Assembly (NCBI GenBank): GCA_016706545.1
Contig: JADJJK010000014.1
Coordinates: 138,537-202,536, forward strand
DNA: 64,000 nucleotides
DNA from: Myxococcales bacterium
Lineage (GTDB): Bacteria; Myxococcota_A; Polyangia; Haliangiales; Haliangiaceae
Direction: 5' to 3'
Part shown: positions 1 to 9,720 of the stretch, one piece after another
Layout of the letters: the number at the start of each line of letters is the position of its first letter
Position numbering within the stretch: the stretch's first letter is position 1
Made by a program: the position numbers and the translations under genes
Notes under the pieces: generated by a model
The model's input: the letters and a program-made list of their open reading frames with translations, nothing else
What the model was told of the DNA's origin: nothing
The model's database searches: none

Positions 1-38
1 GGAGCCGGCGCTGTCAGCGCGCCGGCGCCGTCAGCGCG

Positions 39-899
39 CTAGCGCTGCCCGTAGCCTTGACCGCCGCCACCCTGCCCGCTGGGCGGGTAGCCGCCGCCAG
101 CGCCGCCCTGTCCGCCGCCTTGCGGGTAGCCGCCTTGCTGACCATAGCCCGCCTGCGGTTGCTGCTGCGCGTAGCCAGCTTGCTGCCCATAGCCAGCTTG
201 CGGCTGGCTCGCGCTGGGATAACCAGGCTGCGCCTGACCCGCGGGCTGCTGCGCGTAGCCGGCTTGCTGTCCATACCCAGCTTGCTGTCCATACCCAGCT
301 TGCTGCCCATAGCCTTGGCCGTAGCCGGCGGCGGGCGCCGCGGCAGGCGCCGCGGAGACGATGCCGGAGAACCTGGCGTGCAGCCCGGCGGCGACGAACG
401 CCAGCGCGCCGTACACCACCAGCGGCACCAGCGGACCGCGGATGCCAGCCCAGCCGCCACCGCCGAGGAGACCTTGCAGCAGCAAGGCCAGGCTGCCAGC
501 GGCGTGGAGGCCGGCTGCCATGGTGACGCCACCAGCGGCGAAGCGATTGATCTGCGCAAACTTGTCAGCGTTGGTCCGACGGTAGCCCAGCGCGAACGAC
601 ACCCCGGCCACCGCCGCGCCCGCGGCGATGCTGGCGAACGCCGCCTTGAGTATGGCCGTGTTGTCGAAGCCCGAGAGGATGAAGGTGAGGAGCCCCTCGG
701 CGCCGCTCACCACAAGGTACGTGCCATAGAGCACCAGGCCGCAGAGCACCAGCTTGATGCCGACCTGTCCGTCGCCCTTGCTGATGCTGTCGTCGCGCCG
801 ACGATCGAGCAGGATGAAGAAATATCCAAGCACCACGAACACTGGCACCAAGAACGTGGCCGGGTTCGCAGAATTCCCGAGCATGGCGGACGGGTCCAT
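39..899 (-). CDS. Multi-pass membrane protein with Gln/Gly/Tyr-rich low-complexity tail
   Basis: Encodes about 286 residues from the ATG at 899 (start MDPSAMLG). An in-frame upstream start at 977 would add 26 Arg-rich residues that look untranslated. Five hydrophobic segments are visible, beginning with ATFLVPVFVVLGYFFILL, then VGIKLVLCGLVLYGTYLV, a Gly/Ala-rich pair and LVPLVVYGALAFVAAGL, so it should sit in the inner membrane. The last ~100 residues are repeats of the GYGQQA type, also rich in Pro and Ser, resembling prion-like disordered tails that are common on myxobacterial membrane proteins. Function unknown; no enzymatic motif is seen. It lies at the left edge with no visible operon partner. 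The stop TAG is at 39-41. Confidence 0.75.
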   Translation of the reverse strand: MDPSAMLGNSANPATFLVPVFVVLGYFFILLDRRRDDSISKGDGQVGIKLVLCGLVLYGTYLVVSGAEGLLTFILSGFDNTAILKAAFASIAAGAAVAGVSFALGYRRTNADKFAQINRFAAGGVTMAAGLHAAGSLALLLQGLLGGGGWAGIRGPLVPLVVYGALAFVAAGLHARFSGIVSAAPAAAPAAGYGQGYGQQAGYGQQAGYGQQAGYAQQPAGQAQPGYPSASQPQAGYGQQAGYAQQQPQAGYGQQGGYPQGGGQGGAGGGYPPSGQGGGGQGYGQR

Positions 900-1188
900 A
901 GATCGTGAACGTACCGCGTTTTGCCTCGCGGTTGCGCGCCCTCGCCACGGATTCTCAGCAGGTTCGACGGCGGTCAACTGCGACGCTCCATCCAGTGGGC
1001 CCCAACACCGTTGATGCGGCGCCCGGAAGACCGAGGCGCCGCGCGACCAGCGCCGGGCCCCTCGGCGAGCGCGATGCTGGGACGGCGGCGCTACCGCGCA
1101 TCATGAACTTCTTTCAGCGGTTCAAGGAAGTTGCATGCTGCTGCTTCGGGGCTCGCCGCGCCGCGGCTCGCTACAAGCTCGCTGCAGC

Positions 1189-2673
<1,485 letters not shown>

Positions 2674-2769
2674 ATCATGGCGAATCGATCATGGCGCACC
2701 GAACGCTGGCGAGGCAGCGGACCTGACGCGATCCGCTCGGACCGTGAGCGCAGAGACAGGAAGGAGACG

Positions 2770-2880
2770 ATGAGGCGGCAACGGCCCGCCAACGCGCGAC
2801 GATTTGCTACAAGCTTGCCAACATTTTCCCGCCGCGGTCCGATGACAAGGCGCCGAGCACCCGGTGTAGTAGCCGCGTGA
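2770..2880 (+). CDS. Small Arg-rich ORF, possible translationally coupled leader
   Basis: A 36-residue ORF (ATG at 2770, TGA at 2878-2880) preceded by the strongest Shine-Dalgarno-like sequence of the area, AGGAAGGAG, 3 nt from the ATG. Its stop overlaps the GTG start of the lipoprotein gene at 2877 (GTGA), an arrangement used for translational coupling. The peptide is highly basic (Arg-rich) with no recognisable domain. It may be a leader peptide that drives translation of the operon, or a chance ORF in GC-rich DNA. Homology could not be judged by eye. Low confidence that the peptide itself matters. Confidence 0.35.
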   Translation: MRRQRPANARRFATSLPTFSRRGPMTRRRAPGVVAA

Positions 2881-3626
2881 GGTCCTGCTGGAGTCGGTCT
2901 TGGGAGCGCGCGGCGAGTAGGGTGGTCCTGGCGTGTGGGTTGGCCGCGCTGACCGCGAACGTCGGCTGCTCGCTTTCGCTGCAGGGCCCCTCCCCCGGGC
3001 GACCCAAGCACGAGGTGCCGCGGTGTGATACCGGCAAGGGCCTGCTGGTGCTGGACTCCGCGATGGGCGCGGTCACCGGCATGGTCGCGGTGTCGCTCCT
3101 CGGAGGGGGCGATGGCGGCCCTGGCGCCATCTTTGGCATCCTCAGCGCCGCGTCCATTGGCGCGGCGGTGCGCGGCAACAGCGAGGTGAATCGCTGCCGC
3201 GCAGCCCTCGATTCCTACGAGAAGTACGTCCGAGGCGAGGCGCCGGTCAACGAGCGAGCGAGCCGCGCCACCACGCGAGCGGAGATCTTGGAGGCGGCGC
3301 GGCGAAAAGTGGCGGCGGGGGCCAGTACCGGGCCCGCGGCCACGGCGATCTCCGCGCGCCCGGCGTCGTCCGCGTCATCCGCACCATCTGCACCTTCGGC
3401 GGCGCCCCGCCCAGCGCGACCAGCGGTCGCGACCGCCCCTGCTGCGCCCGTGGCGACCCGGCCGGCGACGCCAGCGTCCGCGCCACCGGTGCAGCAACCG
3501 GTGCAGCAACCGGTGCAGCCGTCTGCGCCAGCGACCAGCACCGCCCCACGCGCAGCCACCCCCTCGCCTCCCGCCACCGCAAAGGAGGACTCGCCGTGGA
3601 GCGACTTCTGGAGAGAAGAGCCATGA
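2877..3626 (+). CDS. Ala/Pro-rich lipoprotein with glycine-zipper segment
   Basis: A 249-residue exported protein. Residues 1-31 form a lipoprotein signal: basic n-region, hydrophobic VVLACGLAALTANVG, then Cys31 as lipidation site. Residues ~60-100 contain a Gly/Ala-rich hydrophobic stretch (AMGAVTGMVAVSLLGGG and IFGILSAASIGAAV), like glycine-zipper segments of envelope proteins. The C-terminal ~100 residues are disordered Ala/Pro/Ser/Thr with a VQQPVQQPVQ repeat, ending in a Trp-rich SPWSDFWREEP. GTG start at 2877, overlapping the preceding small ORF; its own stop overlaps the next gene by ATGA. First full-size gene of an outer-membrane protein operon; probably a periplasmic accessory lipoprotein. 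Exact role unknown. Confidence 0.7.
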   Translation: MRSCWSRSWERAASRVVLACGLAALTANVGCSLSLQGPSPGRPKHEVPRCDTGKGLLVLDSAMGAVTGMVAVSLLGGGDGGPGAIFGILSAASIGAAVRGNSEVNRCRAALDSYEKYVRGEAPVNERASRATTRAEILEAARRKVAAGASTGPAATAISARPASSASSAPSAPSAAPRPARPAVATAPAAPVATRPATPASAPPVQQPVQQPVQPSAPATSTAPRAATPSPPATAKEDSPWSDFWREEP

Positions 3627-5299
3627 GCCCGCGGCACGCCGCCCCGCTGCGGGGGAGCCGGGGTCCTGGCGGACGCCGGCGCGGGCTGCCGCTCGGGTTC
3701 GCCGTCGCGCTCGCGCTGCTCGTCATCAGCGTGCTCGCCAGCACGCGCGCGTCCGCGGAGACCAAGATCGCGCGCGGCGCGGTGGTGAAGCTCGAGCAGC
3801 AGGAGCTCTACGTCACCCTGGGCACCGCGCAGGGCGTGACCAGCGGCGCGCCGCTGCGCATCAAGCGCCCGCTGCGGCTGCGCCACCCGGTCAGCCGCGC
3901 CATGATCGAAGACTGGGTCCCCGTGGGCTCCGCCACCGTGACGCAGGCGGGCGCTTCGCTGTCGCGCGCCGTCGTCGGTGAGCTGATCGCGGCGATAAAG
4001 CTCGGCGACCTCGTGGAGGTGCTGGTGGAGGTGGAAGCGGCCGAGCCAGCGCCAGGGGGGCCCAGCGAGCCGCGCCCAGCCAAGCCAGACCCCGAGGTGG
4101 TCGCCGCGGTGCCGGTGGATCCGGCCACCCTCGAGGTGCTGCAGGTGTTCCGCGGGCAGGTCGGGCAGCCGCTGGAGGCTCGCATCGCGGGCTGGGAGCA
4201 GTTCCTGTCCACCCGCGCCAGCTCGCCCTATGCTGCGCAGCTCCGCGTCGAGCTCGACGCCTTGCGCCGGCTGCGCGACGAGCTCTCCTCGGATCCCGAG
4301 GCGCGCAGCGCGGACGTGCTCACTCCCGTGCGCCACAACGCCCGTAAGCGCGCCGAGGCCGGCGCGCCGCTGGCGCTGGTGTTCGTGCTGGAGCAGCCAG
4401 CGCACGTGGCCTCGGCGTTCTTGCACTATCGCGCCCGCGGCGCGCGCACGTTTCACAGCGTGCTCCTGACCCGCGAGTACGACCGCTATCTCCGCGGCCA
4501 GATCCCGGGCGACGTGGTGGCGCCACCAGGCGTGGACTACTTCGTCGAGGTGTCCGCGCCCTCCGGGCGCTCCGGCCTGGCCGTGGGCTCGCCCACCGAG
4601 CCGATCGAGGTGGACGTCCCCTCGCCGCCTTTGACCAACCGGTTCGGCGCGACCGCGGGCCGGTCGAGCGTCAAGCTCTCCGCCGAGTACCTCGACTTCG
4701 CGACCTTCGATCGACGCAAAGGGGACCGCACCGATCACCTGTTTGGCGCCACCATCGACTTTGTCTATCGCCTGCCCGGGTTCGTGGAGGCCCTGGGCGT
4801 GGGGTATGGCGCCTTGTCCGCCACCGGCGGCTACAGCAACGAGTTCTGGGATGCGGGCCTTCCTGCGCCGCGCACCGGCTTTCGCTACGGCTACGCCGAG
4901 ATCGAAGCTGGATCGAGCCGGCCTGGGCAAGCGGTGGGCGTCGCGGCGCGGATGATCGCGGGCGTCGGGCGCGAGGGCTTTGGCCTCGGCTTCGAGGCGC
5001 GCGTGCGCGTCGGTCCGCGGGACGGCACCCAGCTCTTGCTGGTGGCGCGGACGCTCGAAGAGATCGGCTTTTTCTCCGACATCCGCTTCGCCACGGCGCT
5101 GCCGCGCGACCTGCGCCTGGGGCTCTCGGTGGGCGCGACCGACCAGCCCCTGCAGAGCGACACGGCGGTCAAGCTCGGCACCGAGCTGACCTGGAGCGGG
5201 CTGTCCAGGCTGGCGCTGAGCTTGCGCGTCTCCTGGCAAGGGCGAGAAATCAACCACGGCGGCCTCGGCGGGGGCGGCAGTCTGGGGGTGTCGTGGTGA
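3623..5299 (+). CDS. FlgT-like domain plus outer-membrane beta-barrel protein, copy 1 (long form)
   Basis: About 558 residues from the ATG at 3623, which overlaps the lipoprotein stop (ATGA) and has AGAGAAGAG upstream. An Arg-rich N-region plus hydrophobic LPLGFAVALALLVISVLAS forms a signal peptide. Residues ~45-130 resemble the SH3-like C-terminal domain of FlgT (ELYVTLGTAQGVTSGAPLRI ... VGSATV ... LGDLVEVL). A helical linker (ARIAGWEQFLSTRASSPYAA ... LRRL) leads to an Ig-like/beta region and a C-terminal ~220-residue beta-strand series with alternating hydrophobics ending in Trp, as expected for a BAM-recognised barrel (GSLGVSW). The gene at 6409 has the same architecture. Function is unknown; location inferred as outer membrane. 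Confidence 0.7.
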   Translation: MSPRHAAPLRGSRGPGGRRRGLPLGFAVALALLVISVLASTRASAETKIARGAVVKLEQQELYVTLGTAQGVTSGAPLRIKRPLRLRHPVSRAMIEDWVPVGSATVTQAGASLSRAVVGELIAAIKLGDLVEVLVEVEAAEPAPGGPSEPRPAKPDPEVVAAVPVDPATLEVLQVFRGQVGQPLEARIAGWEQFLSTRASSPYAAQLRVELDALRRLRDELSSDPEARSADVLTPVRHNARKRAEAGAPLALVFVLEQPAHVASAFLHYRARGARTFHSVLLTREYDRYLRGQIPGDVVAPPGVDYFVEVSAPSGRSGLAVGSPTEPIEVDVPSPPLTNRFGATAGRSSVKLSAEYLDFATFDRRKGDRTDHLFGATIDFVYRLPGFVEALGVGYGALSATGGYSNEFWDAGLPAPRTGFRYGYAEIEAGSSRPGQAVGVAARMIAGVGREGFGLGFEARVRVGPRDGTQLLLVARTLEEIGFFSDIRFATALPRDLRLGLSVGATDQPLQSDTAVKLGTELTWSGLSRLALSLRVSWQGREINHGGLGGGGSLGVSW

Positions 5300-6396
5300 C
5301 CACGCGACGATCTTTGCGATCTCATCGACCTGCGGCCGGTGCCCGGTGGGCGCCGTGCGCCGCGCGGCTGACCGCGGCGGCGATCGTCCTGGCGCTCACC
5401 CTTGTCCGACCTGCGGACAGCGTGGCGAGCCCGGTGATGCACGTGCCGCCTGCGAGCGCGGTGGCGAACACCAGCCTGGAGCTGGTCGCGGAGGCGCCGC
5501 CGGCCACGCCGACCCTGGTCGCGCACTACCGGCGACAGGGCGGCACCAGCTTCACCGCGCTCGAGCTGGTGCGCCGCGACGACCTGCGGTGGGTGGCGGT
5601 GCTGCCTCGCGCCGCCGTGACCGAGCCCGGCATCGAGTACTACCTCAGCGCTGGCGGTGAGGTGGTGTTCGCCTCGGCCGAGTCCCCGCACCGCATCGCG
5701 GTGTCCTTGGATGAGGCCGACGAGCGCCGCGGCCGCGACCTGGCCCGCACCCGCGGCCGCCGCTCGCGCATCCACCTTGGCGGCGAGTGGGTGGACTACG
5801 GCACCCGCACCGTCGAGCGCGTCGAGCTGGTGGACCGCTACTACCGGATCGACGCGGACTTCTCGTACCGGCTGCTCACCTATCCGCTGGAAGAGGTGCG
5901 CGTCGGCTACACCCGGCTCCTGGGCGAGACCGAGACCCAGGTCTGCCCCAACAGCTCCCCGTGTACCGCGGATGCAGGCTACAAGGTCGGCGGCTGGTTC
6001 GAGCTGGGCCTGGCCTCCATCGAGGGCATCCGCCTGGACACCCGCCTCCTGGTCCTGGCCACCCAGTCCGGCTTCAAGGTGGGCGGCCGCGTCGAGGTGC
6101 GGCTGGGGGTGCTCGAGGGCAGCCACGTCGCCGTCGGGTTCGAGTCCATGGCCGACGTCGGCACGAGCGGGCACTTCCGCCTGGGCTGGGGCACGGTGCC
6201 GCTGCTGCCCATGGCGGCCACCGTCGAGATCACCCGCCTGCCCGACGATGACCGGTCCACCGGTGTGCGGCTGTTCTACGACGTCGCGCGCCTGGTGAGC
6301 GACAACCTGCGCCTGGGGCTGCGCGTGGGCTACGCCTCACGCAACCAGACCGTCGCTGGCTTCACGCTGGGCGGCAACGCCACCGTGGACTTCTGA
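5293..6396 (+). CDS. Outer-membrane beta-barrel protein, copy 1 (short form)
   Basis: A 367-residue exported protein overlapping the preceding stop; GTG codons at 5293 and 5296 are both possible, and the second gives the classic GTGA overlap. After a signal peptide (AAIVLALTLVRPADSVAS), residues ~50-135 form an Ig-like or carbohydrate-module-like strand domain with the shared motif GIEYYLSAGG (compare GVDYFVEV in the gene before and GLEYYLRGRD at 8.57 kb). A helix rich in Arg/Asp then leads to a C-terminal beta-barrel of roughly 200 residues ending in VDF, an aromatic terminus typical of outer-membrane proteins. It pairs with the long form upstream; the pair is repeated downstream. Specific role unknown. 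Confidence 0.7.
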   Translation: MVTTRRSLRSHRPAAGARWAPCAARLTAAAIVLALTLVRPADSVASPVMHVPPASAVANTSLELVAEAPPATPTLVAHYRRQGGTSFTALELVRRDDLRWVAVLPRAAVTEPGIEYYLSAGGEVVFASAESPHRIAVSLDEADERRGRDLARTRGRRSRIHLGGEWVDYGTRTVERVELVDRYYRIDADFSYRLLTYPLEEVRVGYTRLLGETETQVCPNSSPCTADAGYKVGGWFELGLASIEGIRLDTRLLVLATQSGFKVGGRVEVRLGVLEGSHVAVGFESMADVGTSGHFRLGWGTVPLLPMAATVEITRLPDDDRSTGVRLFYDVARLVSDNLRLGLRVGYASRNQTVAGFTLGGNATVDF

Positions 6397-6408
6397 GGAG
6401 CTATCGCG

Positions 6409-8202
6409 ATGCGCACCTCTGTCCTTTTGACCCTGCTTTTCACCCTGAGCGCCGCGCTGATGGCGCCGCCTTTGATGGCGGAGCCGGTGGTGCTGGCGGT
6501 GGAAGGCGGCGAGATCTACGTCGACCTGGGCGCCAGAGATGGCGTCGGCGCTGGCTCGGAGCTGGAGCTCCTGCACGAGGTCGTGGTCCGAGATCCGCGC
6601 ACCGGCGCGGTGCTGAGAGATCGCTTCGCGCTGGGCACGCTGGTCATCCACAAGAGCGGCGAGCGCATCAGCGTGGCGCGCGGCAGCGAGGAGCTGACCC
6701 GTCGCGTCCTGGTGGGAGATCGCGTCCGGCTGACGTCCGCGCCGCGCCGCTTCTCCGATCCATGGCAAGCCAAGCTCACGCCGCGCCCGGCCACCCCACC
6801 CGCCGGCGCGACGCCTCCCGCCTCTGCGCCAACCGCGGGCGCGCCGGCCGCGGCGGTGGATCACATCGCGCTCGCCGGCGCGGCCTGGGAGGCCACGCTG
6901 GGCAAGCCTGCGCAGGAGCGCATCGCCCGCTGGGAGAAGCTCCTGCAAGCCGATCCCGGAACGCCGTACCGCAAGGCCATCGAGGCCGAGATGGAGAGCC
7001 TGCGCCGTCAGGCCGCGCAGCGCGAGGCCGCCCTGGCGCGCGCCCGCAGCCAGAGCGACGACGGACGCGCCCCGCGGCTCTCGCAGCTCGCCAGGGAGCT
7101 GCTCACCGGTAGCTCGTCGGCCCAGGGCGCTGTGCTGACCGCGGCGCCGCTGCCGCGCGCGGTGCCGGGCAAGGCGCTGGAGCTGGCCTTCTTGATCGCG
7201 GATCCAGGCCGCGTGGTGCAAGCCTGGCTGTTTGTGCGCCCCGCAGGAGATCCGGGCTTCCGCCGGTTGCCGCTCGTCCGCGACGGGGATGTCTACCTGC
7301 GCGGCCGGGTGGACGCCGAGCTGGTGCGCACCCCAAAGCTCGAGTGGTACGTGGAGGCGGAGCTGACCACGCTGGCCGAGCCGGCGGGCATCGCCCTCAG
7401 CGAGACGGCGCCCGTCATCGGCACCCAGGACGCGCCGCGCGTCACCACCATCGACGCGGTGGTGACCGAGCCGCCCATCGACAAGGGCCGCTCGCACATC
7501 GACGCGCACGTCGACTACGTCGACTTCGACGGCCAGCTCAGCAAGGGCTTCGATCAGTACTACCTGGCCGAGATCGACTTCACCTATCGCTTCCTCGAGC
7601 CGGTGTACGCCATGCGGCTGGGCTTTGGCACGATGTCCGGAACCGGCGGCCCCAAGGACGTCATCGATGAAGATCCGCTGCAGCGGTGCCTGCAGGACGG
7701 GCGGTATCAGTGCAGCCGGGTCACGTTCTCGTACGTGTACACCGAGCTGGAGTTTCGGCTGCGCCCGCAGGTGGCGCTGCTCTTGCGGCCGCAGGCGGGC
7801 TTGCTCACCACCGACCGCGCCATGGACGCCGACAGCGACCGTTGCCAGGGCAGCGTGGACCTGGAGGGCTGCGGCTTTCACACCCGCTTTGGCGGCCGCG
7901 TGCGCCTGCGCTTTGGCAGCGAGACCGGCACCAACCTGGCCATCGGCGCCGGCTTCACCGACGGCGTCGGGACGCTGCTCGAGGCGGCGTACCAGTGGCT
8001 CCCCACCATGGCGCTGCCGGTGCAGCTCGTGGTGCAGGTCACGGACATGCCGGTGCCAGAGAACCTGGGCGTGCGGCTCATCGCCGACGTCGGCTGGCGC
8101 CGAGTGCCCTGGTTCTATCCCTCCTTGCGGGTGTCGTACCAGGCGCGCGACATCGACCACGCAGGGTTCTCCGGCGGTCTGGCGCTCAACTTCGATTGGT
8201 GA
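6409..8202 (+). CDS. FlgT-like domain plus outer-membrane beta-barrel protein, copy 2 (long form)
   Basis: A 597-residue paralogue of the gene at 3623, 12 bp after the previous stop with GAGGAGC in the gap. Signal peptide: SVLLTLLFTLSAALMAPPLMA. FlgT-like domain at ~24-110 with EIYVDLGARDGVGAGSELEL and VGDRVRL. An Ala/Pro/Thr linker, then the helical segment ERIARWEKLLQADPGTPYRK ... ESLRRQ that aligns with ARIAGWEQFL in copy 1. An Ig-like region (KLEWYVEAEL) and a barrel of ~230 residues follow, ending NFDW. Shared strands include IDAHVDYVDFDG (copy 1: VKLSAEYLDFATFD) and the final DIDHAGFSGGLALNFDW (copy 1: EINHGGLGGGGSLGVSW). This supports duplication of a two-gene unit. Function unknown. 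Confidence 0.7.
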   Translation: MRTSVLLTLLFTLSAALMAPPLMAEPVVLAVEGGEIYVDLGARDGVGAGSELELLHEVVVRDPRTGAVLRDRFALGTLVIHKSGERISVARGSEELTRRVLVGDRVRLTSAPRRFSDPWQAKLTPRPATPPAGATPPASAPTAGAPAAAVDHIALAGAAWEATLGKPAQERIARWEKLLQADPGTPYRKAIEAEMESLRRQAAQREAALARARSQSDDGRAPRLSQLARELLTGSSSAQGAVLTAAPLPRAVPGKALELAFLIADPGRVVQAWLFVRPAGDPGFRRLPLVRDGDVYLRGRVDAELVRTPKLEWYVEAELTTLAEPAGIALSETAPVIGTQDAPRVTTIDAVVTEPPIDKGRSHIDAHVDYVDFDGQLSKGFDQYYLAEIDFTYRFLEPVYAMRLGFGTMSGTGGPKDVIDEDPLQRCLQDGRYQCSRVTFSYVYTELEFRLRPQVALLLRPQAGLLTTDRAMDADSDRCQGSVDLEGCGFHTRFGGRVRLRFGSETGTNLAIGAGFTDGVGTLLEAAYQWLPTMALPVQLVVQVTDMPVPENLGVRLIADVGWRRVPWFYPSLRVSYQARDIDHAGFSGGLALNFDW

Positions 8203-8220
8203 GAGCCGGCGAGGATCACG

Positions 8221-9321
8221 ATGCGCATCACCCTCTGCATATCCTGCTTGCTCCTGGCGGTGGCCGCGCGCGACGCGCAGGCCCAGCCCACCCCCGCCGC
8301 GCCCGCCGAGGCCAGCGCCGAGGGGAAGCCAGCGCCCGGCGCCGCCGCGCCCCGCGCCGTGGTGCTGCACGTGCCGCCGCTGTCGAGCGACGGCAAAGAC
8401 GGCATCGAGCTGTCCGCCATGATCGACGCGCCGTTCGCCGAGGAGCTGAGCGTGCGCTGGCGCCCGCTGGGCGCCGTAACCTGGCAAGACGTGGCGTTCG
8501 AGCGGGCGGCCGGCGACGGCGGCTGGTACGCGCGCCTGCCAGCGGTCGCGCCACCGGGCCTTGAGTACTACCTGCGCGGTCGCGACGCCTTTGGCGCGGA
8601 GATCGTCCACTTCGCCTCGGCGCAGGCGCCGCATGTCGTGCAGGTGGCGCCCTCGCTGGTCGACCGACTCGAGGATCTGGACCGGCGCCGGCTCGGCGAC
8701 CGCCAGAACCAGGTGTCGTTCGACGTGATGGGCCACAACTTCGGCAATCGCTATGGCCTGCCAGATCGCTTCTTCCGCGGCGAGCTGGTGTTCACCCACC
8801 GGCTGTGGCGCGTGCTGTATCACCTGTCGTTTGGCTACGGCTCGATCTGGGGCAAGACGCCGGAGGCCTCCACCCCCGCCGTCCACAACGCCTACCTGAC
8901 CCACGGGCTGCGGTACGGCTTTGGCGAGGTGCGGCTGCGCTTCCACCCCTCCGTGTTCGTGGATCTGCGCGCCGCGCTGGGGGTCAGCCACATCGGCTTT
9001 GATCCAGCGCTGCGCGGCGTGATCACCCTGGGCAAGCCGTGGCGCTCGTCGGTCAACATCGGAGGCGAGCTGTCCGAGGACGTCGGCCACTCCGCGTGGG
9101 TCCGCCTGCAGTGGGACACCGTGCCGCCGCTGCTGATGGGCGCGTCCATCGTGCGCACGAACCTCCCCGGCGTGGAGATCAGCTCCTCGGGGCTGTACGT
9201 GGCCTATGACGTCTCGTACGTGATCGCGGACCGCTTCACCGTGCGCGGCCAGGTCAGCTACGGGGCGCGCGACGGCGCCGCCAACGTGGGCGGCGGCCTG
9301 GGCACGGTGGTCGAGTTCTGA
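8221..9321 (+). CDS. Outer-membrane beta-barrel protein, copy 2 (short form)
   Basis: A 366-residue paralogue of the gene at 5293; 18 bp after the preceding stop, with GGCGAGGATC upstream of the ATG. Signal peptide MRITLCISCLLLAVAARDAQA. Residues ~45-145 form the Ig-like domain: VVLHVPPLSSD (copy 1: VMHVPPASAV), GLEYYLRGRDAFG, FASAQAPHVVQV (copy 1: FASAESPHRIAV). A C-terminal barrel follows and ends GTVVEF. The matching landmarks make copy 1/copy 2 homology clear by eye. Last gene of the operon; no terminator was recognised in the following repeat-rich spacer. Role unknown, probably an envelope complex with the long-form partner. Confidence 0.7.
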   Translation: MRITLCISCLLLAVAARDAQAQPTPAAPAEASAEGKPAPGAAAPRAVVLHVPPLSSDGKDGIELSAMIDAPFAEELSVRWRPLGAVTWQDVAFERAAGDGGWYARLPAVAPPGLEYYLRGRDAFGAEIVHFASAQAPHVVQVAPSLVDRLEDLDRRRLGDRQNQVSFDVMGHNFGNRYGLPDRFFRGELVFTHRLWRVLYHLSFGYGSIWGKTPEASTPAVHNAYLTHGLRYGFGEVRLRFHPSVFVDLRAALGVSHIGFDPALRGVITLGKPWRSSVNIGGELSEDVGHSAWVRLQWDTVPPLLMGASIVRTNLPGVEISSSGLYVAYDVSYVIADRFTVRGQVSYGARDGAANVGGGLGTVVEF

Positions 9322-9384
9322 GCGAGCTCTGAGCGTTTGCTCCGCGCGAGCGCGGCGCGCCGCTGGCCGTCCGTGCAGCGCGAG

Positions 9385-9457
9385 GCGCGCCGGACGCGGC
9401 GCCGGATGCGCGCCGGACGCCCGCCGGACGCGCGCCGGACGCCCGCCGGACGCGCGA
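9385..9457. repeat. Tandem GCGCCGGACGC-type repeat
   Basis: Between the outer-membrane operon and the next large gene, a ~10-11 bp unit of the form GCGCCGGACG is repeated imperfectly about seven times. The remainder of the ~400 bp gap holds only weak ORFs, including a 53-codon ORF from the ATG at 9519 discussed with the next gene. No promoter or terminator was identified. Confidence 0.6.
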
Positions 9458-9720
9458 TCTAGCCAGGCGGTGAGGATTTCACGCAACTCATCCGCAGCCG
9501 GGCCGAGCCAGGCGGGGCATGTTGCAGCGAACCGCGCAGGAGACCGCTGGGCCACACCACCCCACGAGCGAGCCGGCTACCCAGCTCGCGCAACAGCGCA
9601 GCTTGGGCAAGCCCGGAGCGCAGACGCGAACGCAAGCGCTGCCGGGCGCGTCAGCCTCCGGCTCCTGGCAGGGGAGATGAAGACGCCGCGCCGCTCCAGC
9701 GGGCCCGCCGCATCCTGCGC

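Noticed and set aside
9519..9680. Independent 53-codon gene MLQRTAQETAGP...
   Set aside because: More likely the displaced N-terminus of the giant toxin-like gene, separated by an indel near the GGGG run at 9671; not supported strongly enough to list separately.
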